DNA from: Achromobacter anxifer
GTDB taxonomy: Bacteria; Pseudomonadota; Gammaproteobacteria; Burkholderiales; Burkholderiaceae_B
Assembly: GCF_903652925.1 (NCBI RefSeq)
Contig: NZ_CAHLAR010000003.1
Span: 248,001 to 312,000 of the forward strand
Length of the DNA stretch: 64,000 nt
Direction: 5' to 3'
Shown piece after piece: positions 19,391 through 27,907 of the stretch. The stretch's first letter is position 1. Each line of letters starts with the position of its first letter. The position numbers and the translations under genes are program-made. Under the pieces are notes generated by a model, which made no database searches, had not been told where the DNA came from, and saw only the letters and a list, made by a program, of their open reading frames with translations.

Positions 19391-19422
19391 CACACCCGCC
19401 CTGCGGCTTCTCTTTCATACTC

Positions 19423-20061
19423 ATGTCCTGTCGCTCATTAGCCGACCGCATTGATGCCTTGCTGCCTCAGACGCAATGCACCAAGTGCGGATACGACGGC
19501 TGCCGGCCCTATGCCGACGCCATCGCCGACGGCGCCGCCCCGATCAATCGCTGCCCTCCCGGAGGCGATGAAGGCATCGCCGCCTTGTCGCATCTGCTCG
19601 GCGTGCCCGCCCTGCCCCTGGACGCCAGCCGCGGCGAACCCGGACCGCTGCTGGTCGCGCGCATCGACGAAGCCCACTGCATCGGCTGTACGCTGTGCAT
19701 CCAGGCCTGTCCGGTGGACGCCATCGTCGGCGCCAACAAGCACATGCACACGGTGCTGCCCGATTGGTGCACCGGCTGCGACCTGTGCGTGGCGCCCTGT
19801 CCGGTCGACTGCATCCAGATGGTGCCGGCGGGCCGCGCCTGGAGCGCGCAAGACGCCGCCGTCAGCCGCCTGCGCCACCGCAACCACCAGGCGCGGGTTG
19901 AACGCCTGGCAGCCGACAACGCGCGCCTGATGGCGCCTGAACCAGCCGCAGCCATCGCTCCCGCGCCCGCCGACGAGGCGCGCAACGAAGACCGCAAGCG
20001 CTCCGCCATTGAATCCGCGCTGGCCCGCGCCCGGGCCCGCCGCAACCCCTCGCAGACATGA
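19423..20061 (+). CDS. rnfB: RnfB/RsxB-like iron-sulfur electron transport protein
   Basis: 212 aa from the ATG at 19423 ([19 protein letters not shown]); a longer frame upstream is low-complexity and unsupported. N-terminal Fe-S domain with CTKCGYDGC and a later CPPGG cysteine, then two ferredoxin motifs ([14 protein letters not shown] and [14 protein letters not shown]), ending in an Arg/Ala-rich tail. It lacks the N-terminal membrane helix of full RnfB, and no other rnf genes are here, so it is a soluble stand-alone form. It overlaps nth by 4 bp (ATGA), echoing the rsx-nth linkage of enterobacteria. Partners are unknown. Confidence 0.85.
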   Translation: MSCRSLADRIDALLPQTQCTKCGYDGCRPYADAIADGAAPINRCPPGGDEGIAALSHLLGVPALPLDASRGEPGPLLVARIDEAHCIGCTLCIQACPVDAIVGANKHMHTVLPDWCTGCDLCVAPCPVDCIQMVPAGRAWSAQDAAVSRLRHRNHQARVERLAADNARLMAPEPAAAIAPAPADEARNEDRKRSAIESALARARARRNPSQT

Positions 20062-20693
20062 ACGCCGCCAAACGCCGAGAGATCTTCGCCCGCCTGCAGG
20101 CCGCCAACCCGCATCCGACCACCGAACTCGAATACGAAACGCCGTTTCAACTGCTGATCGCGGTGCTGCTGTCGGCGCAGGCGACCGACAAATCGGTCAA
20201 CATCGCCACGCGCAAGTTCTTCCCCGCCTACGGCACGCCGCAAGCGCTGCTGGCGCTGGGCGAGGAAGGCCTGGCGGATTACATCAAGACCATCGGCCTG
20301 TACCGCACCAAGGCGAAGAACACCATCGCCACCTGCAGGATCCTGATCGAACAGCATGGCGGCGAAGTGCCGCAAACCCGGGAAGCGCTCGAAGCCCTGC
20401 CCGGCGTGGGCCGCAAGACCGCCAACGTGGTGCTGAACACCGCCTTCGGCCAGCCCACCATGGCGGTGGACACGCACATCTTCCGCGTGTCGAACCGCAC
20501 TGGCATCGCGCCCGGCAAGAACGTGCTGGAAGTCGAACAGAAACTCGAAAAGTTCGTGCCGCGCGAATACATGCAGGATGCGCATCACTGGCTGATTCTG
20601 CTGGGCCGCTACGTCTGTGTGGCACGCAAGCCAAAATGCCCCCAATGCGGCATTTCCGACCTCTGCGAATTCAAGCAGAAAACACCCGCCTGA
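20058..20693 (+). CDS. nth: Endonuclease III
   Basis: 211 aa, normal length. DNA glycosylase/AP lyase for oxidised pyrimidines. The helix-hairpin-helix [14 protein letters not shown] carries the catalytic lysine, followed by [11 protein letters not shown] with the catalytic aspartate. The C-terminal [4Fe-4S] loop has the exact C-x6-C-x2-C-x5-C spacing ([17 protein letters not shown]). It is translationally coupled to the rnfB-like gene by a 4-bp overlap, which may relate to supply of electrons or clusters (inference). Confidence 0.97.
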   Translation: MNAAKRREIFARLQAANPHPTTELEYETPFQLLIAVLLSAQATDKSVNIATRKFFPAYGTPQALLALGEEGLADYIKTIGLYRTKAKNTIATCRILIEQHGGEVPQTREALEALPGVGRKTANVVLNTAFGQPTMAVDTHIFRVSNRTGIAPGKNVLEVEQKLEKFVPREYMQDAHHWLILLGRYVCVARKPKCPQCGISDLCEFKQKTPA

Positions 20694-20708
20694 GACGCAT
20701 AAGCTCAT

Positions 20709-20729
20709 GCGCCGATATCGCATCGGCGC
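20709..20729. repeat. Inverted repeat after nth
   Basis: GCGCCGAT-N5-ATCGGCGC, perfect 8-bp arms, 15 bp past the nth stop. The following sequence is only weakly T-rich (GGTTTTCCC). It is probably a terminator-like hairpin for rnfB-nth. Confidence 0.4.
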
Positions 20730-20845
20730 GCAGCAAACCGGGTTTTCCCTCGCTACGAAATCCATGACGCGTTGATGACGATCAACGCGCATTTGCTGCA
20801 ATGCATTGCCATTAAGTACCGGCTTTCGTCCCTTGTGGCGCAAGC

Positions 20846-20865
20846 ATTGTCGGCCTGCCGACAAT
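20846..20865. promoter_or_regulatory. Perfect 20-bp operator-like palindrome upstream of livG
   Basis: ATTGTCGGC-CT-GCCGACAAT, perfect 9-bp arms with a 2-bp centre. There is no T-tract and no nearby gene end, so a dimeric repressor or activator site fits better than a terminator. It sits 181 bp before the first transporter gene. No regulator gene is adjacent. Confidence 0.5.
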
Positions 20866-21045
20866 TGCCCTTTCCGCACTGCAAAACCTATGACAAACCC
20901 TCATGGAATTTTGATAGAGAGGTGCGCATACTCGCCGGCAACTCATGAGAAAACTGCGAATCTTCGCCAGTTTTCCTGACCCTGCGGGGGCCTGTCGCAC
21001 GACGTCAGGTCGAGACCGAATAAATACAACGCCGGTGCAGCAAAC

Positions 21046-21819
21046 ATGGACGACACGATCCTGGAGACAAAAGGCCTCACCAAGGAATTCCGCGGATTCG
21101 TCGCGGTCAATGGGGTCGATTTGCGTATCAAGCGAGGCGAGATTCATGCCTTGATCGGGCCTAACGGCGCCGGCAAGACCACTTGCTTCAACCTGCTTAC
21201 CAAGTTCCTATCTCCCACGTCGGGAACCATCAAGTTCAACGGTATCGACATCACCGGCGAACGGCCCGCGCAGATCGCGCGGCGCGGCGTCATCCGCTCG
21301 TTCCAGATCTCGGCGGTGTTCCCGCACCTGACCGTGCTGGAGAACGTGCGCATCGGCCTGCAGCGCAAGACCGGCCTGTCCTTCCATTTCTGGAAGAGCG
21401 ACAAGCGGCTGGCCTCGCTGAACGAACCCGCGCGCGCCCTGCTCGAACAGGTGGACCTGGGCGCGTTCGCCGACGAGACCACCGTAAACCTGCCCTATGG
21501 CCGCAAGCGCGCGCTGGAAATCGCCACCACGCTGGCGATGGAGCCGGAGCTGATGCTGCTGGATGAACCCACGCAAGGCATGGGCCACGAAGACGTGGAC
21601 CGCGTCACGCAACTGATCAAGCGCGTCAGCGCCGGGCGGACCATCCTGATGGTGGAACACAACATGAATGTCGTGTCCTCCATCGCCAACACCATCACCG
21701 TGCTGGCGCGCGGCGCCGTGCTGGCCGAAGGATCGTACGCCGAAGTCTCCCGCCATCCGGCCGTGATGCAGGCTTACATGGGCACCACCGACGGCGAACT
21801 TCAAGGAGCGCACGCATGA
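21046..21819 (+). CDS. HAAT ABC transporter ATPase, LivG type
   Basis: 257-aa ATPase of the branched-chain/hydrophobic amino acid ABC family. Walker A is GPNGAGKTT, the signature LPYGRKRALEIA, and Walker B MLLDEPTQG, with the H-loop in MVEHNMNVV. It is the first gene of a five-gene unit (LivG, LivF, binding protein, LivH, LivM), overlapping LivF by 4 bp. This transporter class also carries aromatic acids, amides and urea; the substrate is not evident. An upstream palindrome may control the operon. Confidence 0.9.
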   Translation: MDDTILETKGLTKEFRGFVAVNGVDLRIKRGEIHALIGPNGAGKTTCFNLLTKFLSPTSGTIKFNGIDITGERPAQIARRGVIRSFQISAVFPHLTVLENVRIGLQRKTGLSFHFWKSDKRLASLNEPARALLEQVDLGAFADETTVNLPYGRKRALEIATTLAMEPELMLLDEPTQGMGHEDVDRVTQLIKRVSAGRTILMVEHNMNVVSSIANTITVLARGAVLAEGSYAEVSRHPAVMQAYMGTTDGELQGAHA

Positions 21820-22526
21820 GCACCCCGGCACTGGAAATTTCGGGCCTGCAGGCCTGGTACGGGGAATCGCATATCCTGCACGGCGTGGATATGCGCGTTG
21901 GACAAGGCGAAGTGGTCACCCTGCTCGGACGCAATGGCGCCGGGCGCACCACCACCCTGCGGGCCATCCTCGGCCTGACGGGATCGCGCAAGGGTTCGGT
22001 ACGCATCCATGGCACCGAGGCCATCGATCTACCCACCTACAAGATCGCCCACCTGGGCGTGGGCTATTGCCCCGAGGAACGCGGCATCTTCGCCAGCCTG
22101 TCTTGCGAAGAGAACCTGCTGCTGCCCCCCGTCGTGGGCTCGCTGGGCGGCGGCATGTCGCTGGCCGAGATCTACGACATGTTCCCCAACCTGCAGGAGC
22201 GCCGGAATTCTCCCGGCACGCGCCTGTCGGGCGGCGAACAACAGATGCTGGCCGTGGCGCGCATCCTGCGCACCGGCGCAAACCTGCTGCTGCTGGACGA
22301 AATTTCGGAGGGCCTCGCCCCCGTCATCGTGCAGGCGCTGGCTCGCATGATCACGGCGCTGAAGCAGCGCGGCTACACCATCGTCATGGTGGAGCAGAAC
22401 TTCCGCTTCGCAGCGCCCCTGGCCGACCGCTTCTACGTCATGGAGCACGGCCAGATCGTCGAGCACTTCGAAGCCGCAGAACTTTCAGAAAAACAGGACA
22501 CGCTCAACGAATTGCTGGGCGTCTAG
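21816..22526 (+). CDS. HAAT ABC transporter ATPase, LivF type, with altered Walker A
   Basis: 236 aa of the LivF family, partner ATPase to the preceding gene. The signature is LSGGEQQML, Walker B LLLLDEISEGLAP (Pro of the common DEPS/T replaced by Ile), and the H-loop region is VMVEQNFRF, with Q where histidine would be expected, as is usual in LivF. The striking point is Walker A, GRNGAGRTT: the lysine that holds the ATP beta/gamma phosphates is arginine (codon CGC). The second LivF in this window has a normal GANGAGKST. The gene overlaps livG by 4 bp and precedes the binding-protein gene by 62 bp. Confidence 0.9.
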   Translation: MSTPALEISGLQAWYGESHILHGVDMRVGQGEVVTLLGRNGAGRTTTLRAILGLTGSRKGSVRIHGTEAIDLPTYKIAHLGVGYCPEERGIFASLSCEENLLLPPVVGSLGGGMSLAEIYDMFPNLQERRNSPGTRLSGGEQQMLAVARILRTGANLLLLDEISEGLAPVIVQALARMITALKQRGYTIVMVEQNFRFAAPLADRFYVMEHGQIVEHFEAAELSEKQDTLNELLGV

Positions 22527-22588
22527 AACCTGTGTCATCCGCCGGACATCCGGCAACACTACACCGTAGGGAAGAGAGGAGTCATCCC

Positions 22589-23803
22589 ATGAAGCTGCAC
22601 ACCATCACTGCTGCACTGGCCATGGCGGGCCTGGGATTTGCTGGGGCAACCGCCCACGCGCAAGGTATCTCCGACGATGTCATCCGCATCGGCTTCATCA
22701 CCGACATGTCGGGCGTGTATTCCGACATCGACGGCAAGGCCGGTCTGGAAGCCGTGCGCATGGCGATCGAGGATGCCGGCGGTTCGATCAACGGCAAGAA
22801 GATCGAAGTCGTGTCGGCCGACCACCAGAACAAGGCGGACGTGGCCTCGGCGCGCGTGCGCGAATGGTTCGACGAGCAGAAGGTGGACGTCATCATCGCC
22901 GGCACCAACTCGTCGACCAGCCTGGCCATGGCCGGGGTGGCCGCCGAGAAGAAAAAGCCCTTCATGGCGATCGGCGCGGGCGCCTCGGACCTGACCAACG
23001 CCCAGTGCTCGCCGTACACCGTGCACTATGCCTACGACACCGTGGCCCTGGCGCGCGGCACCGGCTCCGCCGTGGTGAAGGACGGCGGCAAGAGCTGGTT
23101 CTTCCTGACCGCTGACTATGCCTTCGGCCATGCGCTGGAACGCGACACCGCGGCCGTGGTCAAGGCCGCCGGCGGCGAGGTCAAGGGCCAGGTGCGCGCG
23201 CCGCTGGGCGCCTCGGACTTCTCGTCCTTCCTGCTGCAGGCGCAAGCCTCCAAGGCGCAGATCCTGGGCCTGGCCAATGCCGGCGGCGATACCATCAACT
23301 CGATCAAGGCCGCCAACGAATTCGGCGTGACCAAGACCATGAAGATGGCCGGCCTGCTGGTCTTCATCAACGACGTGCACGCGCTGGGCCTGCAGGCCAC
23401 GCAAGGCATGTACCTGACCGACGGCTGGTACTGGGACCAATCCGACGCCTCGCGCGCCTGGTCCAAGAAGTTCGAAGCCAAGGTCGGCCGCAAGCCGTCC
23501 ATGCTGCAGGCGGGCGACTACTCCGCCACGGCCTTCTACCTGAACGCCATCAAGGCCACCGGCACCGACGACGGCGATGCCGTGATGAAGTGGATGAAGT
23601 CGAACAAGATCAACGACTTCTTCGCGCAAGGCGGTTACGTGCGCGAAGACGGCCGCATGATTCACGACATGTACCTGATGCAGGTCAAGACCCCGGCCGA
23701 ATCCAAGGCTCCGTGGGACTACTACAAGGTCGTGGCGACGCTGCCCGGCGACGAGGTCTACACCAAGTTGTCCGAGTCCACCTGCAAGCTGGTCAAGAAG
23801 TAA
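22589..23803 (+). CDS. HAAT ABC transporter periplasmic binding protein
   Basis: 404 aa from the ATG at 22589; the open frame extends upstream, but that part is antisense-like and lacks sense. The signal peptide is MKLHTITAALAMAGLGFAGA, cleaved near AHA|Q. The mature protein is a type 1 periplasmic-binding fold (Peripla_BP_6): ISDDVIRIGFITDMSGVYSD, GTNSSTSLAMAGVAAEKKKP, FFLTADYAFGHALE. It delivers ligand to the LivH/LivM permease encoded next. Family members bind branched-chain amino acids, amides or aromatic acids; the ligand cannot be assigned. Confidence 0.9.
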   Translation: MKLHTITAALAMAGLGFAGATAHAQGISDDVIRIGFITDMSGVYSDIDGKAGLEAVRMAIEDAGGSINGKKIEVVSADHQNKADVASARVREWFDEQKVDVIIAGTNSSTSLAMAGVAAEKKKPFMAIGAGASDLTNAQCSPYTVHYAYDTVALARGTGSAVVKDGGKSWFFLTADYAFGHALERDTAAVVKAAGGEVKGQVRAPLGASDFSSFLLQAQASKAQILGLANAGGDTINSIKAANEFGVTKTMKMAGLLVFINDVHALGLQATQGMYLTDGWYWDQSDASRAWSKKFEAKVGRKPSMLQAGDYSATAFYLNAIKATGTDDGDAVMKWMKSNKINDFFAQGGYVREDGRMIHDMYLMQVKTPAESKAPWDYYKVVATLPGDEVYTKLSESTCKLVKK

Positions 23804-23900
23804 TCCAGCCCATGTGATCCCAGACGCGACCCGCGGCCCCAGGCCTCGGGCCGCGTTTTGATTAGTTCGCTTCCCTCCGTACGCGCAGGATTTTCACAAG

Positions 23901-24788
23901 ATGACTGACATTTTCGGCATCCCCATACAGGCCTTGTTCGGCCAGCTATTGCTAGGCCTGGTCAACGGCTCCTTCTACGCCATGCTGTCGCTCGGGCTGG
24001 CCGTCATCTTCGGGCTGCTGAACGTCATCAACTTCGCGCACGGCGCGCTCTACATGCTGGGCGCCTTCGTGGCCTGGATGGGCCTGTCGTACCTGGGGTT
24101 GAACTACTGGGTCATGCTGATCCTGGCGCCGCTGGTCGTCGGGCTGTTCGGCATCATCATAGAAAAGCTATTGCTGCGGCACCTGTACAAGCTCGATCAC
24201 CTCTACGGGCTGCTGCTGACCTTCGGCCTGACCTTGCTGATCGAAGGCCTGTTCCGCAGCTTCTACGGCGTGTCGGGCCAGCCCTATCCCACGCCCGACG
24301 CCTTGCGCGGCGCCACCAACCTGGGCTTCATGATCTTGCCGAACTACCGCGGCTGGGTCGTGGGAGCGTCCCTGGTGGTCTGCCTGGCGACCTGGTTCGT
24401 CATCGAGCGCACCCGCCTGGGCGCCCTGCTGCGCGCCGGCACCGAAAACCCGCGACTGGTCGAGGCCTTCGGCGTGAACGTGCCCCGCATGATCACCCTG
24501 ACCTACGGCTTCGGCGTGGCGCTGGCGGGCTTTGCCGGCGTGCTGGCCGCGCCCGTGCTGCAGATTTCCCCGCTGATGGGCTCCAACCTCATCATCGTCG
24601 TGTTCGCCGTGGTCGTGATCGGAGGCATGGGGTCCATCATGGGCGCCATCGTGACCGGTCTGGGCCTGGGCGTGATCGAAGGACTGACCAAGGTGTTCTG
24701 GCCCGAGGCCTCCAGCACGGTCGTGTTCATCATCATGGCCATCGTTCTGTTGATCCGCCCGGCCGGGCTGTTCGGAAAAGAAAAATGA
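23901..24788 (+). CDS. HAAT ABC transporter permease, LivH type
   Basis: 295 aa, inner membrane, about 8 helices. Family marks are LLLGLVNGSFYAMLSLGLAVIFG at the N-terminus, NFAHGALYMLGAF, and the cytoplasmic EAFGVNVPRM coupling region. It is separated from the binding-protein gene by 97 bp and overlaps LivM by 4 bp (ATGA). With LivM it forms the channel served by the LivG/LivF ATPases upstream. Confidence 0.93.
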   Translation: MTDIFGIPIQALFGQLLLGLVNGSFYAMLSLGLAVIFGLLNVINFAHGALYMLGAFVAWMGLSYLGLNYWVMLILAPLVVGLFGIIIEKLLLRHLYKLDHLYGLLLTFGLTLLIEGLFRSFYGVSGQPYPTPDALRGATNLGFMILPNYRGWVVGASLVVCLATWFVIERTRLGALLRAGTENPRLVEAFGVNVPRMITLTYGFGVALAGFAGVLAAPVLQISPLMGSNLIIVVFAVVVIGGMGSIMGAIVTGLGLGVIEGLTKVFWPEASSTVVFIIMAIVLLIRPAGLFGKEK

Positions 24789-25768
24789 ATCGTCAATTCC
24801 TGGGCTATGCGGTACTGGCCATCGTGGTGGCCATTCTTCCCTTCGTCGGGGTGTATCCGATCTTCGCCATGAAGATCATGTGCTACGCGCTTTTCGCCTG
24901 CGCATTCAACCTGCTGCTGGGCTTCACCGGCCTGCTGTCGTTCGGCCACGCCGCCTTCCTGGGCAGCGCGGCCTACGCGACCGGACATGCGCTCAAGGTC
25001 TGGGGCTTTCCCACCGAGATCGGCCTGCTGTTCGGCGTGGCCGTGGCGGCGCTGCTGGGCTTGGCCATGGGCGCGATCGCCATCCGGCGCAGCGGCATCT
25101 ACTTCGCCATGATCACCCTGGCGCTGGCGCAGATGGTGTTCTTCTTCTTCCTCCAGGCGAAGTTCACCGGCGGCGAGGACGGCCTGCAAAGCGTGCCGCG
25201 CGGCACGCTGCTGGGATTCGTCGACCTGTCCAAGGACCTGAACCTGTACTACCTGGTGATGGCCATCTTCATCATCGGCTACTTCATCATCTGGCGCGCG
25301 GTGAACTCGCCCTTCGGCCAGGTGCTGCAGGCGCTGCGCGAAAACGAGCCGCGCGCGATTTCGCTGGGCTACGACGTCGACCGCTTCAAGCTGCTGGCCT
25401 TCGTCCTGTCGGCCGCGCTGGCCGGCCTGGCGGGCGCCACCAAGACCCTGGTGTTCGTGTCGGCCACCCTGTCCGACGCTACCTGGCAGATGTCCGGGCT
25501 GGTCATCCTGATGACCCTGATCGGCGGCCTGGGCACGATGACCGGCCCCATACTGGGCGCCTTCATCGTGGTGTTGCTGGAAAACAAGGTGGGCGACTTC
25601 GGCCAGATGCTGGCCAACGTCACCGGCGTGGACTGGTTCCTGCGACTGGGCGAATCCGTCACCATCGTCATCGGCCTGATCTTCGTGATCTGCGTGCTGG
25701 CGTTCCGCCGCGGCATCGTGGGCGAGATCGGCGCCTTCATCAATCGCCGGCGCACTGCCCGCGCCTGA
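24785..25768 (+). CDS. HAAT ABC transporter permease, LivM type
   Basis: 327 aa, inner membrane. LivM marks are NLLLGFTGLLSFGHAAFLG, YFAMITLALAQMVFF, LQALRENEPRAISLGYDV (ATPase-coupling loop) and LIGGLGTMTGPILGAF. It is the last gene of the operon; a strong terminator follows 30 bp after the stop. Unlike the second transporter in this window, LivM and LivG are separate proteins here. Confidence 0.93.
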   Translation: MNRQFLGYAVLAIVVAILPFVGVYPIFAMKIMCYALFACAFNLLLGFTGLLSFGHAAFLGSAAYATGHALKVWGFPTEIGLLFGVAVAALLGLAMGAIAIRRSGIYFAMITLALAQMVFFFFLQAKFTGGEDGLQSVPRGTLLGFVDLSKDLNLYYLVMAIFIIGYFIIWRAVNSPFGQVLQALRENEPRAISLGYDVDRFKLLAFVLSAALAGLAGATKTLVFVSATLSDATWQMSGLVILMTLIGGLGTMTGPILGAFIVVLLENKVGDFGQMLANVTGVDWFLRLGESVTIVIGLIFVICVLAFRRGIVGEIGAFINRRRTARA

Positions 25769-25797
25769 TAGCCACGCCTGATACCTGCACTGCAAAC

Positions 25798-25825
25798 ACG
25801 GGGCCGCAATATGCGGCCCCGTTTT
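25798..25825 (+). terminator. Terminator of the first HAAT operon
   Basis: Perfect 11-bp stem (25798-25808 with 25812-25822), 3-nt loop ATA, followed by TTTTC. Placed 30 bp after the livM stop. Confidence 0.88.
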
Positions 25826-25886
25826 CATTTGGCGAGCCGGCGCACACCCGTAAAATGGACGGTACCCAACCAAACAGGTGCTGACC

Positions 25887-26903
25887 ATGCGCAAACCGCA
25901 TCCGCTCGCCCCCGTCCTTGGCGCCATGGCGCTGGCCGCCGCCCTGCTTCCATCGGCCGCGCAAGCCGCCGATCCCGTCTGCGAAGTCAACCGCCCCATC
26001 CGCTTCAGCGGCCTGAACTGGGAATCCAACCTGGTGCTGGCCGGCATCGAACGCTATGTGCTGGAACATGGCTACGGCTGCAAGACCACGGTCGAAATCG
26101 GCGAAACGCTGCCCATGCTGGCGGCGCTGCAACGCGGCGACGTGGACGTCACCCCCGAGGTCTGGCCCGGCCAGATCGAAGGCGCCTGGAAGAAGGCCCT
26201 GGCCAGCGGCAAGGTGCTGGGCGTGGGCCACGTGTATGACGCGGGCGAAGGCTGGTATGTGCCGCGCTACACCGTCGAACGCCACCCCGGCCTGAAATCC
26301 GCGGCCGACCTGGCACGCTTCAAGAACGTCTTCGCCGATCCCGAGGAGCCCGGCCGCGGCCGCATCTATGGCTGCCCGGCGGGTTGGGCCTGCGGCACGC
26401 TGAACGAAAACCTGCTGCGCGCGCTCAAGCTGGACCGCGACTACGCGATGTTCGCCCCCGGTTCCGGCGCCGCCCAGAAGGCGGCGATCGTCTCCGCGTA
26501 CAAGCGCAAGCGCGACATCGTCTTCTACTACTGGACGCCCACCTCGCTGGTCGGGGCGCTCGACCTGGTGAAGCTGGAGCTGCCGGCCTTCGATCAGGCC
26601 GCGTACACCTGCATGACCGATCCCAAGTGCCTGGATCCCGTGCCCACCGAATTCAAGCCTAACCCCGTCGTCACCGGCGTCAACGCCGCGTTCGCGAAGC
26701 AGGCGCCGCAGATCGCCGAATTCCTGGGCAAGCTGACGGTGCCCAGCGACGCCATCGACGCCACCCTGGGCTGGCTGGAAAACGAAGGCAAGGAACCCGA
26801 GGACGCCGCGCGCTATTTCCTCAAGCAGTACGGACCGGTATGGCGGCAATGGATACCGCCGCAAGCCGCCGAGCGCGTGCAGGCGGCGCTGGCGCGCGAG
26901 TGA
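25887..26903 (+). CDS. Glycine-betaine/choline-type ABC binding protein (OpuAC/ProX-like), orphan
   Basis: 338 aa from the ATG at 25887, with AGGTG 6 nt upstream; a GTG three codons earlier is the alternative. The signal peptide ends at AQAAD. The mature sequence (IRFSGLNWESNLVLAGIERYVLEHGYG, then DVDVTPEVWPGQIEG, and FYYWTPTSLVG) matches the OpuAC domain of quaternary-amine transporters, with aromatic residues likely to form the cation box. No OpuA/ProVW permease or ATPase is adjacent. The nearby phosphocholine phospholipase C makes a choline-related ligand plausible (inference). Confidence 0.82.
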   Translation: MRKPHPLAPVLGAMALAAALLPSAAQAADPVCEVNRPIRFSGLNWESNLVLAGIERYVLEHGYGCKTTVEIGETLPMLAALQRGDVDVTPEVWPGQIEGAWKKALASGKVLGVGHVYDAGEGWYVPRYTVERHPGLKSAADLARFKNVFADPEEPGRGRIYGCPAGWACGTLNENLLRALKLDRDYAMFAPGSGAAQKAAIVSAYKRKRDIVFYYWTPTSLVGALDLVKLELPAFDQAAYTCMTDPKCLDPVPTEFKPNPVVTGVNAAFAKQAPQIAEFLGKLTVPSDAIDATLGWLENEGKEPEDAARYFLKQYGPVWRQWIPPQAAERVQAALARE

Positions 26904-26989
26904 CCGCCGGAGCGCCGTCGCCGGCTCATGTATCCTGACGTCTCGGCGCGCCGCCCGCGCCAACCCAATTCAAGCGAAGGAAGACAAGC

Positions 26990-27835
26990 ATGGACGCCCT
27001 GTTCTGGCACAACGGTCACTGGACCACTGAAAACCCCAAATTGCTCGGCCCCGCCGACCACGCCTTCTGGATGGCCAGCATGGTGTTCGACGGCGCGCGC
27101 GCATTCCGCGGCCTGACGCCGGACCTGGACCTGCACTGCCAGCGCGTGGTGCGCTCGGCCGAAAAGATGCTGATGAAACCGCAGCTCGGCTGGGAAGAAA
27201 TCCAGAAGCTGTGCCTGCAGGCGGTGGCGAAGTTCCCGGAAGGCACCGAGCTCTACATCAAGCCCATGTTCTATTGCGCCGACGGCTTCCTGCTGCCGGA
27301 CGCCGACAAGACCCAGTTCGTGCTGCACGTGTTCAAGGTGCCGATGCCGGGCGACCAGGGTTTCTCCGCCTGCTTCTCCAGCTTTGCGCGTTCCTGGCCC
27401 AACATGGCGCCCACCGACGCCAAGGCCTCCTGCCTGTACCCGAACGGCCAGCGCGCCATCCGCGAAGCCGCCGAAAAGGGCTTCGACAACGCCATCATGC
27501 TGGACGGCGCCGGCAACATCGCCGAATTCGCCACCAGCAATCTGTGGATCGCCAAGAACGGCGTGGTGTCCACGCCGGCCGACAACGGCACCTTCCTCAA
27601 CGGCATCACGCGCCGCCGCGTGCTGGCCCTGCTGAAGGCCGACGGCGTCGACGTGCAGGAACGCAGCTTGACCCGCGCCGACATCGAGGAAGCCGATGAA
27701 GTGTTCTCGTCCGGCAACTACGGCAAGGTGGTGCACGTGAACCGCGTCGAAGACCGCAAGCTGGAATACGGCCCGATGGCGCGCCGCGCACACAAGCTGT
27801 ACATGGATTACGCCGAAAGCACCGGCCGGAAGTAA
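26990..27835 (+). CDS. Class IV PLP aminotransferase (branched-chain aminotransferase-like)
   Basis: 281 aa, fold-type IV. The PLP lysine is K145 in DAKASCLYPN, and IAEFATSNLW matches the ExxxSN cofactor motif. SMVFDGARAFRG resembles the BCAT substrate loop. At 281 aa it is shorter than IlvE (about 305-310) and could act on branched-chain amino acids, D-amino acids or aminodeoxychorismate-like substrates; IlvE-type is most likely. It stands between the betaine-type binding protein and the phospholipase gene with its own 86-bp upstream gap, and a hairpin follows. Confidence 0.8.
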   Translation: MDALFWHNGHWTTENPKLLGPADHAFWMASMVFDGARAFRGLTPDLDLHCQRVVRSAEKMLMKPQLGWEEIQKLCLQAVAKFPEGTELYIKPMFYCADGFLLPDADKTQFVLHVFKVPMPGDQGFSACFSSFARSWPNMAPTDAKASCLYPNGQRAIREAAEKGFDNAIMLDGAGNIAEFATSNLWIAKNGVVSTPADNGTFLNGITRRRVLALLKADGVDVQERSLTRADIEEADEVFSSGNYGKVVHVNRVEDRKLEYGPMARRAHKLYMDYAESTGRK

Positions 27836-27863
27836 GCGGCCCGCGCCCAGTTCCTACCCATCT

Positions 27864-27887
27864 GCTGCCCGCCTACGCGCGGGCAGC
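27864..27887 (+). terminator. Hairpin between the aminotransferase and phospholipase genes
   Basis: Perfect 9-bp stem GCTGCCCGC/GCGGGCAGC (27864-27872 with 27879-27887), 6-nt loop. No T-tract follows. It starts 29 bp after the aminotransferase stop and ends 20 bp before the plc start, so it could also affect plc translation. Confidence 0.45.
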
Positions 27888-27907
27888 GTCGTTCTCGGGA
27901 ATGCCTC

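Larger units (their letters stand above)
20694..21045. other. 352-bp intergenic region before the first HAAT transporter operon
   Basis: No credible gene seen on either strand. It holds two inverted repeats annotated separately: a hairpin just after nth and a 20-bp palindrome about 180 bp before livG. Base composition is more AT-rich than the surrounding genes, consistent with a regulatory region. I could not place a convincing -35/-10 pair. Confidence 0.6.

Noticed and set aside
17735-19393. Long open frame (about 550 codons) on the minus strand opposite phaZ
   Set aside because: Arg/His/Gly-rich low-quality sequence exactly mirroring phaZ; typical high-GC antisense frame.
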